Shown here: positions 1 through 5,281 of the stretch, piece after piece
Numbering within the stretch: the stretch's first letter is position 1
Layout: each line of letters opens with the position of its first letter
Assembly: GCA_947177885.1 (NCBI GenBank)
Contig: CAMWWF010000154.1
Coordinates: forward strand, 1-6,916
From: an uncultured Lachnospiraceae bacterium
GTDB lineage: Bacteria; Bacillota_A; Clostridia; Lachnospirales; Lachnospiraceae
Direction: 5' to 3'
DNA: 6,916 nt
Translations under genes and position numbers: made by a program
The notes under the pieces: model-generated
What the model saw: only the letters and a program-made list of their open reading frames with translations
Database searches by the model: none
What the model was told of the DNA's origin: nothing

Positions 1-1
1 G

Positions 2-1147
2 CACCGGACCGGGCGGCGCCGGCGGATACCATATATGCTTCAAGAGCCCTCTCCACCGGATATCCAGAATACCGTTCTCCTCCGCTATCCTTTTCAGGAT
101 CTCCTCCTCATATGGTCGGATCACATGGAAACGCACGTCCTGTTCCCTGACAGCGGAAAAGACATATCTGCTTCTCTCGGAATTCTGTCCGACAGCTTCC
201 TCCATCCTCAGCCGCGCAAGGGGCACCCATGTCCCGCTCCGATTCTGTTCCACATGATCCTGCAGGTACTTTCTGACAGCCTGATCGTATGACACGGCAG
301 TCCCTATAGGAAACTGACATGCCTGTATCCCCGTAATCTCCGTACTTTCCGTGATGATCTCCAGGTCGCTGATCTCCAGCATCACCGGAAGTGTCCGGTT
401 CTCTTCCGTGCAGATCTCCCATTCCCGCTGAAAGCTGCCCGCACATACTGCCGGTTCTTCCTCCAATACCAAAGAGGCTTCTCCCGACTGTGCGAAAACT
501 GCCCCCTGCAGCTTCGCCATACCGCGCCATCCCACATAGACATTGCTCCCTGGCGCCGTCTGCACCCGTATGCAGATCCTGAAAAGGCTGTCCGCAGGAA
601 CGATCTTCGGGATCCGCGCCTTCAGCACCACCACTCCGTTTTCGTACAGCACCCTTTCTTCTGTAAGAATATCCTCATACCGGAATGCTTCTCTTTTCAG
701 CTTTTCAAGTTCCGCCATATCAAAAGCCTTTAAAGCATAAGTCTCCGCAATGACCGACGGCTGGCAGCAGTCTTCTTTCTTTGAGTAATCCCGCTCCATT
801 TCCAGGACCTGCTCCGCATAACAGACTCCGAGAATCAGATCCTGCTCCGACTCCGCCCGGATTCCTTCTATTTCCTCCGGAGTCACATGTCTGTCCTCCG
901 GTACGGTCAGGATCCTGCCCTGAGGGTCTATGGCGCTTCCTTTGGAGAGATACAGACTGCCGTCCTGCCCTGTCCGCACTTCCAGTCCTTCAATGATACC
1001 CCAGCCATGGAATTTCCGGTTGACGAACTCCAGTTTACTGTTGCCGTATTTCTGTTCTCTGATAAAATCGGCCGCATGAAGAAGTTTTCCGGTATAATAT
1101 GCACTTTTCAGAAACGGATAATCTTCCCTTCCATCGTCATTTCCCAT
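2..1147 (-). CDS. Partial hypothetical protein, tail/contractile-injection-associated type (C-terminus beyond left edge)
   Basis: The minus-strand frame from ATG at 1147 stays open for 382 codons to the window edge, so the C-terminus is missing. The start is supported by GGGAG (1155-1159) seven bases upstream, and no other ATG lies before the upstream in-frame stop. Residues 17-32 read YYTGKLLHAADFIREQ and 43-57 NRKFHGWGIIEGLEV, followed by GSAIDPQGRIL at 70-80 and TWVPLARLRM at 306-315. From memory, this order (F/YxTGKLL..DF..EQ, then NR..HGxG...GLEV, then an AlDp.GR segment) is typical of uncharacterised proteins encoded beside phage-tail-like or extracellular contractile injection genes; I could not search for it. 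No signal peptide or membrane segment is apparent. The visible end turns Pro/Gly-rich (YPPAPPGPV), which may begin a linker. No other tail gene is in the window, so the role is inferred. The reading frame is sure; the family assignment is moderate. Confidence 0.8.
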   Translation of the reverse strand, partial: MGNDDGREDYPFLKSAYYTGKLLHAADFIREQKYGNSKLEFVNRKFHGWGIIEGLEVRTGQDGSLYLSKGSAIDPQGRILTVPEDRHVTPEEIEGIRAESEQDLILGVCYAEQVLEMERDYSKKEDCCQPSVIAETYALKAFDMAELEKLKREAFRYEDILTEERVLYENGVVVLKARIPKIVPADSLFRICIRVQTAPGSNVYVGWRGMAKLQGAVFAQSGEASLVLEEEPAVCAGSFQREWEICTEENRTLPVMLEISDLEIITESTEITGIQACQFPIGTAVSYDQAVRKYLQDHVEQNRSGTWVPLARLRMEEAVGQNSERSRYVFSAVREQDVRFHVIRPYEEEILKRIAEENGILDIRWRGLLKHIWYPPAPPGPV

Positions 1148-1167
1148 ATGTTCGCTCCCGTCTTTCC

Positions 1168-1196
1168 AATATAGTTTTCTTATATTCTACCAATAA
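1168..1196 (-). promoter_or_regulatory. Candidate sigma-A promoter for the partial left-edge gene
   Basis: On the minus strand a TATATT box (1168-1173) lies 17 bases downstream of TTATTG (1191-1196). The -10 matches consensus at five of six positions; the -35 is weak. Transcription would begin near 1161, leaving a short leader that just includes the GGGAG ribosome binding site. The surrounding DNA (about 1170-1235) is markedly AT-rich compared with both flanks, as expected for a promoter. It lies downstream of the thyX terminator, so the gene would be transcribed on its own. Confidence 0.35.
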
Positions 1197-1282
1197 ATGC
1201 CATTTTATTACATTTTTACTATACATTTGTAGTAACAAACAGGAACCGTGTCGTATCGTTGTATATCTTGTCATTTCTCCGC

Positions 1283-1317
1283 AAAAAAACCTCCGCAGGC
1301 GGCTGCCGGTGAAGGTT
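1283..1317 (-). terminator. Intrinsic terminator downstream of thyX
   Basis: On the minus strand the 1311-1317 arm pairs with 1288-1294 (seven pairs, one G-U), with further GC pairing inside the loop (GCAG with CTGC), followed at once by seven T residues (complement of 1283-1289). This is a standard Rho-independent terminator. On the plus strand the stem is followed only by TTTTC, so activity in that direction would be weaker. It lies about 180 bases past the thyX stop codon, which gives thyX a long 3' untranslated region. Confidence 0.8.
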
Positions 1318-1329
1318 TTCTTGCATTTT

Positions 1330-1498
1330 GTTTTTCTGTTTTTCTCACAGCTGTCCGGAGCCGGCCGAAAATCCCGTTCTGCTCACGCCCTGCTGCGCCC
1401 CAATTTGGCGGGCGATGCCCCACTACACCTCTCAAATTGGGTCTTGCATCCCACAAAGTGTGACGCACACCCCGGAGAAAGCATTTTTCAAACACGCT
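1330..1498. repeat. Structured inverted-repeat region between the thyX stop and terminator
   Basis: This GC-rich, apparently non-coding stretch holds several nested inverted repeats. CCCAATTTG (1399-1407) pairs perfectly with CAAATTGGG (1433-1441), nine base pairs, and within that loop GGGC (1410-1413) pairs with GCCC (1417-1420). A separate dyad, GTGTG/CACAC, lies at 1458-1470 with a three-base loop. The region would be transcribed in the 3' untranslated part of thyX mRNA. A minus-strand frame open across it (1271-1495) has no convincing start signal and an unlikely composition, so I do not call it a gene. It could be a dispersed intergenic repeat (REP/MITE-like) or an RNA structure that protects the transcript. 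The inverted repeats are certain; the nature of the element is not. Confidence 0.5.
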
Positions 1499-2176
1499 CT
1501 AAGGCCTGCGTTTTTCCACCAAACCACAGGAATTCTTCTCCGGACAATAGCCCAGCTTTTTACACTTCGGTTCACAATAATGATCCACTATGTACGCCCA
1601 CTCGTCGGAAAGCTTTCCAAGCTCTGTCAGAATATCCCGCATCATGCCCCGGTATTCCCAGTTTGCCCTGCTGCACAGACGCTGCTGACACATATCTATG
1701 ATATTCCGCAGATTTCTCTTATCCACAATCTTGGTCTGCATTCCCAGCGGCAGAAGCATGGCGATATCCTCTCTGGGAATCCCGCATTCCTCCAACAGAT
1801 ACCGGGTACAGTCCTTGATCTCGGAAATGCATTTCTCATAACGCATTTCCGCATCTTTATTCTTCTTTACGGAATTGGGAACGATGTAATCAAAATCATT
1901 GTAATTGATATATCGTGTGCTTGCCTGCAGACGGGTAGGGGCTCCGCCGATATGGGTGTACCATTCGCGTATCACCCTTGCGGAATATCCCTCCATGACC
2001 ATCTCAACATTCACATATTCCAGAACGCGTCCATGCCCCGATCTCAGACAATCCAGTCCTCTCCGATAGTTTTTGTCCCTGTCCTGTATATCTCCGCCCC
2101 AACATACCCCGGCTCTCTGTCCCATCAATGTCAACGGATATTTCGTAGTTTCTTCCAGTATGATTATTTTGCCCAT
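1499..2176 (-). CDS. thyX: FAD-dependent thymidylate synthase (ThyX)
   Basis: This 225-residue protein makes dTMP from dUMP, using methylene-tetrahydrofolate for carbon and reduced FAD for the hydride; it is cytoplasmic and supplies DNA synthesis. Its length fits the family. An N-terminal segment GHGRVLEY (47-54) matches the conserved ThyX HGR/HES...E region. The signature region (72-89, WYTHIGGAPTRLQASTRY) aligns with the ThyX motif region but lacks the textbook RHR triplet. The later segment RLCSRANWEYRG (166-177) matches the conserved RxxxxAQWEIR helix that binds dUMP. The tail carries four cysteines (C201, C205, C211, C217). The start is supported by AAGG (2186-2189) nine bases upstream. 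The gene follows the DJ-1 family gene on the same strand after 249 bases and ends at a strong terminator. I recall the THIGGxPTRLQxSTRY form from other clostridial ThyX proteins. The family call is firm. Confidence 0.9.
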   Translation of the reverse strand: MGKIIILEETTKYPLTLMGQRAGVCWGGDIQDRDKNYRRGLDCLRSGHGRVLEYVNVEMVMEGYSARVIREWYTHIGGAPTRLQASTRYINYNDFDYIVPNSVKKNKDAEMRYEKCISEIKDCTRYLLEECGIPREDIAMLLPLGMQTKIVDKRNLRNIIDMCQQRLCSRANWEYRGMMRDILTELGKLSDEWAYIVDHYCEPKCKKLGYCPEKNSCGLVEKRRP

Positions 2177-2425
2177 TTTCTCTTTCCTTTTCCAATTTCT
2201 GCCCGGTATGCGGATATTGCCGCCCGCTCATTGTCTATTCCTTTTACGCTCTCAGCAGCTTGCAGCATTCCCTGTGCATGACGGCATCCTCACTGCAGGT
2301 TCCGCAATGGCCGCCGCGTGACCATGCCGCCCGCAACACGCTTCTGACTGCGCTGACCGTGCCGCGTAAACTCTTGGGAACTGCTCAGAAATTACCTGTG
2401 ACAGGAACGCCGTATCAATGGTTCC
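2177..2425. other. Intergenic region with coding-like fragments, no confident gene
   Basis: The 249 bases between the DJ-1 family gene and thyX hold no gene I can defend. On the minus strand the frame stays open for about 55 codons directly after the DJ-1 stop. A second frame is open from about 2385 to 2244 and contains a Cys-rich run (HCGTCSEDAVMHRECC). A third carries an ATG at 2268 and 34 codons that end ten bases inside thyX (2164). None has a good ribosome binding site. A short dyad CCTGT-G-ACAGG lies at 2395-2405. No terminator with a T-run follows the DJ-1 gene, so transcription may read through into thyX; no good thyX promoter is visible. Confidence 0.4.
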
Positions 2426-2974
2426 TTACCTGTAGACAATAGCCCGGGCGATCTCCTCCGCTCTCTCAGGGGTGCCCAGCACTCCCGCGATGACCAGTCC
2501 GAAATCGATGGCGGTTCCCATGCCCCTGGATGTGATCACATGATCTGATATCTCCACAGGTCCCTCTGTGACGGACGCACCCTCCAGATGACTTTCAAAA
2601 TCAGGATAGGAGCAGGCATTCCTGCCCTTCAAGATGCCTCTGTGCCCGAAAATACTGGGAGCGGCACAGATAGCCGCAATATATTTACCCTTCTCATAAA
2701 AGGCATCGATCTGTTCCATCAGCGGTCCGCACGCCTCCAGATTCTTCGTTCCCGGCATCCCTCCCGGCAGGATCAGCATATCATACGCATCAAATTCAGC
2801 CTGGGAAAGCACCCTGTCCGCCGCCACTTTCACACCATGAGAACTTACCACCTGAGTCTCTTCCGTAACGGATATCATATCCATCGTGATCCCGCACCTG
2901 CGGCAGATATCCACCACCGTCAATGCCTCTATTTCCTCAAAGCCCTCCGCCAAAAAAACCGCTGCTCTACCCAT
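2426..2974 (-). CDS. DJ-1/PfpI family protein
   Basis: This 182-residue cytoplasmic protein has the full DJ-1/PfpI (ThiJ-like) fold signature. Near the N-terminus, AEGFEEIEA (9-17) supplies the conserved acidic residue, probably E16, beside the nucleophile. LPGGMPG (69-75) is the family's glycine-rich loop. AAICAAPSIF (100-109) is the nucleophile elbow, with C103 as the catalytic cysteine. The length is normal and the C-terminal helix (GTPERAEEIARAI) is intact. Proteins of this family are reported as stress-linked cysteine proteins, with chaperone, glyoxalase or deglycase activity, some disputed; the substrate here is unknown. The start at 2974 is fixed by AGGAGGA (2984-2990) nine bases upstream and by a good promoter at 3003-3031. 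It is transcribed divergently from the CYTH gene. The family is confident, the function general. Confidence 0.92.
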   Translation of the reverse strand: MGRAAVFLAEGFEEIEALTVVDICRRCGITMDMISVTEETQVVSSHGVKVAADRVLSQAEFDAYDMLILPGGMPGTKNLEACGPLMEQIDAFYEKGKYIAAICAAPSIFGHRGILKGRNACSYPDFESHLEGASVTEGPVEISDHVITSRGMGTAIDFGLVIAGVLGTPERAEEIARAIVYR

Positions 2975-3002
2975 AAATCATCGTCCTCCTTTTTTAAACT
3001 TA

Positions 3003-3031
3003 ATTATACACTTTTGTGTCAAATAATTCAA
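3003..3031 (-). promoter_or_regulatory. Sigma-A promoter for the DJ-1 family gene
   Basis: On the minus strand a perfect TATAAT (3003-3008) is preceded, after 17 bases, by TTGAAT (3026-3031). Transcription would start near 2996, giving a leader of about 22 nt that contains the AGGAGGA ribosome binding site. A small dyad, ACAC-TTTT-GTGT (3008-3019), overlaps the spacer and could be an operator, although it is too short to be convincing alone. Confidence 0.7.
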
Positions 3032-3038
3032 TTATGGC

Positions 3039-3067
3039 TTGGGAATTCAGAAAATCTGTGTTATAAT
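3039..3067 (+). promoter_or_regulatory. Sigma-A promoter for the CYTH gene and its leader
   Basis: TTGGGA (3039-3044), a 17-base spacer, and a perfect TATAAT (3062-3067) form a good plus-strand promoter. Transcription would begin near 3074, leaving about 200 nt before the CYTH start codon. The promoter is back to back with that of the DJ-1 gene, the two -35 boxes being only seven bases apart, so the pair may be regulated together. Confidence 0.7.
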
Positions 3068-3073
3068 GTCCGC

Positions 3074-3273
3074 AAAGGGCAGAGTAAAATGCCCAAAGAA
3101 GCAGCTGCCGCATCTGCACGGGCAGCTGATTGTTTGGCACTTGATGGGCGGAAAGGAAAAAGCGCGGCAATGCGGTCTTACCGTTTTGCACGACAAATCT
3201 GAGAATACATGCGCCCGGCGGCGCGGTTACTGCCCGGAGCTTATGGAAATATGTAATGTAAGTGAGGTACTTT
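3074..3273 (+). ncRNA. Structured 5' leader of the CYTH gene, unassigned class
   Basis: Between the predicted transcription start and the CYTH start codon lie about 200 nt with four local hairpins: GGGCA/TGCCC (3077-3094), a perfect eight-pair CAGCTGCC/GGCAGCTG (3102-3128), a ten-position stem with one T-T mismatch and a three-base loop (3167-3189), and GCGCC/GGCGC with a CGGC loop (3211-3224). CGGGCAG at 3119-3125, overlapping the 3' arm of the second hairpin, could instead pair with CTGCCCG at 3230-3236, so two exclusive folds are possible. I do not recognise any known riboswitch core (TPP, FMN, SAM, cobalamin, c-di-GMP, THF, T-box), and there is no terminator with a T-run. If regulatory, it would act on translation. 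It may also be an unremarkable leader or a small gene. Confidence 0.35.
3264..3267 (+). promoter_or_regulatory. Ribosome binding site that sets the CYTH start
   Basis: GAGG lies six bases before ATG 3274. An upstream in-frame GTG at 3262 would add four residues, but it would itself overlap this site and place the conserved ExExK motif away from the N-terminus. The ATG at 3274 is therefore the better start. Confidence 0.7.
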
Positions 3274-3768
3274 ATGGAAATAGAGCGTAAATTTACGATC
3301 AAGAAGCTTCCTGCCAACTTAAGCAGCTACCCGGTTCATCATATTGAACAGGGCTATCTTAATACCACTCCTGTAGTCCGCGTCCGAAGAGAGGACGAAG
3401 AATATTACCTGACCTACAAAGGAAGCGGCATGTTGGCGCGGGAGGAACATAATCTGGCATTGAATAAAGAGGCCTACTATCATTTGCGCGAAAAGGTGGA
3501 TGGTAATATCATCTCAAAAAAGCGCTATCTGATCCCATTGACTCATCCCTCATTTCGACCGGGCTTCCCGAAACCGCCTGCGGATTATTCCCTGACTATC
3601 GAGTTGGATGTATTTGACCCGCCTTTCGCCCCCCTTATCCTGGCAGAAGTGGAATTCGGGAGCAAAGAGGCCGCGGAAGCTTTCGTCCCTCCCGAATGGT
3701 TTCTGGAAGATGTCACTTACCGCAAAGAATACCACAATTCCTACATGGCAATGCAGATCTGGCAATAA
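3274..3768 (+). CDS. CYTH domain-containing protein (triphosphate tunnel metalloenzyme family)
   Basis: This 164-residue cytoplasmic protein is a single CYTH domain. It opens with the diagnostic ExExK motif (EIERK, E2, E4, K6). The barrel strands carry alternating charged residues: RVRR (36-39), TYKG (47-50), KKRYLIP (82-88), IELDVF (109-114) and AEVEF (124-128, with E125 and E127 placed to bind metal), ending with EDVTYRKEY. Family members hydrolyse triphosphates such as inorganic tripolyphosphate or, in some cases, thiamine triphosphate, with Mg2+ or Mn2+; others are adenylate cyclases. The substrate cannot be read from sequence. No CHAD domain or polyphosphate gene accompanies it here. It is the only convincing plus-strand gene, lies behind a 200-nt leader, and ends with tandem TAA stops. 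The family is confident. Confidence 0.9.
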   Translation: MEIERKFTIKKLPANLSSYPVHHIEQGYLNTTPVVRVRREDEEYYLTYKGSGMLAREEHNLALNKEAYYHLREKVDGNIISKKRYLIPLTHPSFRPGFPKPPADYSLTIELDVFDPPFAPLILAEVEFGSKEAAEAFVPPEWFLEDVTYRKEYHNSYMAMQIWQ

Positions 3769-3805
3769 TAAAGCACCACGCTCAAAATCAGATACGTCAA
3801 ATGTG

Positions 3806-3825
3806 CAGGCAGACATATCTGCCTG
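3806..3825. repeat. Perfect inverted repeat downstream of the CYTH gene
   Basis: CAGGCAGA (3806-3813) pairs perfectly with TCTGCCTG (3818-3825) around a CATA loop. No T-run follows in either direction, so it is not an intrinsic terminator by itself. It may stabilise the 3' end of the CYTH transcript. Confidence 0.55.
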
Positions 3826-3848
3826 GCTCATTGCCCACAGAAATAAAC

Positions 3849-3890
3849 AGCAGGAGTCATCATACGGCTCCTGCTAATTGTTTCTTTGTC
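3849..3890. terminator. Likely bidirectional terminator between CYTH and exchanger genes
   Basis: AGCAGGAG (3849-3856) pairs with CTCCTGCT (3868-3875) around an 11-base loop. On the plus strand it is followed by the T-rich AATTGTTTCTTT (ending at 3887), and on the minus strand by GTTTATTTCTG. Both T-tracts are interrupted. The two flanking genes converge here, so one hairpin may end both transcripts. Confidence 0.55.
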
Positions 3891-3983
3891 GTAAACTTTT
3901 CATGGTGCATCACCTGCCCGCTTCAGACAAATGCTGTTTTCAGATCCCCTCGTAATACCAGTCAAATTTGAATACAATACGTT

Positions 3984-4922
3984 TCAGCGGATCAGGTATA
4001 TGAAATACGCGCCATAACCTGCCAGCATCACCGTGCCGCTCAGCCTTCCCAGGCTCTTCCTCCTCACCACACAGACCAACAGAAGCACTGCGGCGGCAAC
4101 AGCCGCGATACTGTCCACCAGAAAATCCGCCTTATATTCCACCGGAGTGATGAGCGCGGAGGTTCCCACCACAAACAGTATGTTAAATATATTGCTTCCC
4201 ACGATATTTCCCACTGCAATGTCCGCCTTGCCCTTCAGCGCGGCAGTCACACTGGTCACAAGCTCCGGCAGGGAGGTTCCGAACGCCACGATGGTAAGCC
4301 CGATCACCCTGTCATCCATGCCGAACAGAACGGCGAGCTCTGTGGCCGCATCCACTGTCACATCGCTGCCATATACGATCATGGCGGCTCCCGCCACCAC
4401 CATCACAGCCATCTTACATATGCCGTCCTTTTTATCCGCCCCTGTCGTCTCTTCTGATGCCTTCCCGCTCTTTGCCATTTTCAGCAGATACAGCAGGTAC
4501 AGTATCATGAAGCACCACAGGATCCCTCCCTCCGGCCGGCTCACTTTGTTGTCCGCCAGCCCCAGCACTGCGAGCAGCGCCGTAACAATGACCAGAAAGG
4601 GAATCTCGTACTTTATGGTGGAGCTCTGGACTGAAATCCTGCGGACCACCGCCGTAAGCCCCAGAATCACCAGGATATTCATGATATTGCTGCCCACCAC
4701 ATTACCGATCGTAATTCCTGCGCTGCCTTTCAGTGCGGAAGCGATACTGACCGCCGCCTCAGGCAGAGAAGTTCCCATTGCCACGATAGTCAGACCGATC
4801 ACCAGCTGGGAAATGCCGAATTTATCCGCTATCCTGGACGCGCCCTCCACGAACCAGTCGGCACCTTTCATCAACAGTACAAATCCTATCACTAACAATA
4901 TGAACTGAAGCAGAATATTCAT
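3984..4922 (-). CDS. Calcium/sodium antiporter (CaCA family, YrbG-like)
   Basis: This 312-residue inner-membrane protein, about ten transmembrane segments, exchanges cations, most likely Na+ for Ca2+. The two inverted alpha-repeats that form the ion path are complete. The first (about 43-84) holds GTSLPE (50-55) and [12 protein letters not shown] (73-84); the second (about 208-249) holds GTSLPE (215-220) and [12 protein letters not shown] (238-249). E55, N79, E220 and N244 are the expected ion-binding positions, so the protein should be functional. A hydrophilic loop at about 148-168 separates the halves. The length is normal for the bacterial branch. The start is set by GGAGG (4932-4936) nine bases upstream. 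It converges with the CYTH gene and follows tRNA-Leu on the same strand. The family is certain; the preferred ion is inferred from relatives. Confidence 0.93.
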   Translation of the reverse strand: MNILLQFILLVIGFVLLMKGADWFVEGASRIADKFGISQLVIGLTIVAMGTSLPEAAVSIASALKGSAGITIGNVVGSNIMNILVILGLTAVVRRISVQSSTIKYEIPFLVIVTALLAVLGLADNKVSRPEGGILWCFMILYLLYLLKMAKSGKASEETTGADKKDGICKMAVMVVAGAAMIVYGSDVTVDAATELAVLFGMDDRVIGLTIVAFGTSLPELVTSVTAALKGKADIAVGNIVGSNIFNILFVVGTSALITPVEYKADFLVDSIAAVAAAVLLLVCVVRRKSLGRLSGTVMLAGYGAYFIYLIR

Positions 4923-4973
4923 TACCCTGTTCCTCCCGGAGATAAAAATGCTGTTTATATGTCAAATATTGTA

Positions 4974-4984
4974 TTTATAGCACC
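4974..4984 (-). promoter_or_regulatory. Candidate extended -10 promoter for the exchanger gene
   Basis: On the minus strand TGCTATAAA gives an extended -10 (TGn plus TATAAA, hexamer 4974-4979), with no good -35 at the usual distance. A consensus TTGACA also occurs at 4960-4965, but nothing resembling a -10 lies 16-18 bases beyond it. Initiation near 4967 would leave a leader of about 45 nt. Confidence 0.3.
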
Positions 4985-5000
4985 CATAATATTCCTGATG

Positions 5001-5050
5001 AAAATAGCCGCAGATCCCTGAAATCCAAAAGATTTCCCGAATTTACGGCT
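5001..5050 (-). terminator. Possible terminator downstream of tRNA-Leu
   Basis: On the minus strand AGCCG (complement of 5046-5050) can pair with CGGCT (complement of 5006-5010). Inside, GAAATC and GATTTC (5020-5025 with 5031-5036) form a six-pair hairpin with a five-base loop. A short ATTTTC tract follows. The long internal mismatch and the short T-run make this a moderate call, but the place, just past the tRNA, is right. Confidence 0.4.
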
Positions 5051-5063
5051 GTTTCCCATCCAC

Positions 5064-5145
5064 TGCGGAATGAGGGACTCGAACCCTCACGCCTTGCGGC
5101 ACAAGAACCTAAATCTTGCATGTCTGCCAATTCCATCAATTCCGC
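5064..5145 (-). tRNA. tRNA-Leu (anticodon UAG)
   Basis: The minus strand folds as a class II tRNA of 82 nt. The seven-pair acceptor stem (GCGGAAT/ATTCCGC) is perfect, with discriminator A at 5064. The anticodon loop TTTAGGT (5107-5113) gives UAG, reading CUA and other CUN leucine codons. A variable arm (GTGCCGCAAGGC region) and a T-arm with GGTTCGAGTCC follow. CCA is not encoded: the bases after the discriminator read GTG. Confidence 0.95.
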
Positions 5146-5152
5146 TCAGTGA

Positions 5153-5170
5153 CGGCAGCATGGACTGCCG
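5153..5170 (-). other. Hairpin in the tRNA-Leu precursor leader
   Basis: CGGCAG and CTGCCG form a perfect six-pair stem with a six-base loop, between the predicted start of transcription (about 5180) and the mature tRNA 5' end (5145). It would lie in the part removed by RNase P. Confidence 0.4.
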
Positions 5171-5186
5171 CCCAAATAATATGATT

Positions 5187-5216
5187 ATTATACTCTTACA
5201 ACTTCTTTCTTGTCAA
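5187..5216 (-). promoter_or_regulatory. Strong sigma-A promoter for tRNA-Leu
   Basis: On the minus strand a perfect TTGACA (5211-5216) and a perfect TATAAT (5187-5192) are separated by 18 bases. Such a full match suits a stable RNA gene. Transcription would begin near 5180, about 35 nt before the tRNA. No intrinsic terminator for the MATE gene is seen just upstream, so some MATE transcripts may also run into the tRNA. Confidence 0.85.
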
Positions 5217-5281
5217 TCTGTGATTTCAAAGAGTCCGCAAAATACACAGTATTTCCTGCGCCCCCTCTCACCGGTACCGCA

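Noticed and set aside
108..530. 140-codon minus-strand ORF
   Set aside because: It lies in another frame of the long truncated gene (2-1147), which has the better start, composition and recognisable motifs.
1217..1234. TACTA/TAGTA dyad upstream of the left-edge gene
   Set aside because: Five-base arms in AT-rich promoter DNA are expected by chance; no supporting copy was seen.
1271..1495. Minus-strand ORF of about 74 codons downstream of thyX
   Set aside because: It runs through the thyX terminator and the inverted repeats, has no ribosome binding site, and is rich in Trp, Arg and Gly as expected of translated non-coding GC-rich DNA.
2004..2231. 75-codon minus-strand ORF overlapping the thyX start
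   Set aside because: It has an AAGGA-like site before its ATG, but two thirds of it lies inside thyX in another frame, without any recognisable feature.
1328..2281. Plus-strand ORF of 317 codons opposite thyX
   Set aside because: It is antisense to thyX, has no ribosome binding site or family motif, and exists because of the codon pattern of the real gene.
2588..3202. Plus-strand ORF of 204 codons across the DJ-1 gene
   Set aside because: It is antisense to DJ-1 and crosses the divergent promoters. Only its last 37 codons are discussed as a possible leader ORF.
4033..4908. Plus-strand ORF of 291 codons opposite the exchanger
   Set aside because: Ser, Thr and Ala-rich antisense shadow of a gene with both intact alpha-repeats.
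4960..4965. TTGACA box upstream of the exchanger gene
   Set aside because: No usable -10 box lies 16-18 bases downstream; the extended -10 at 4974-4979 is preferred.
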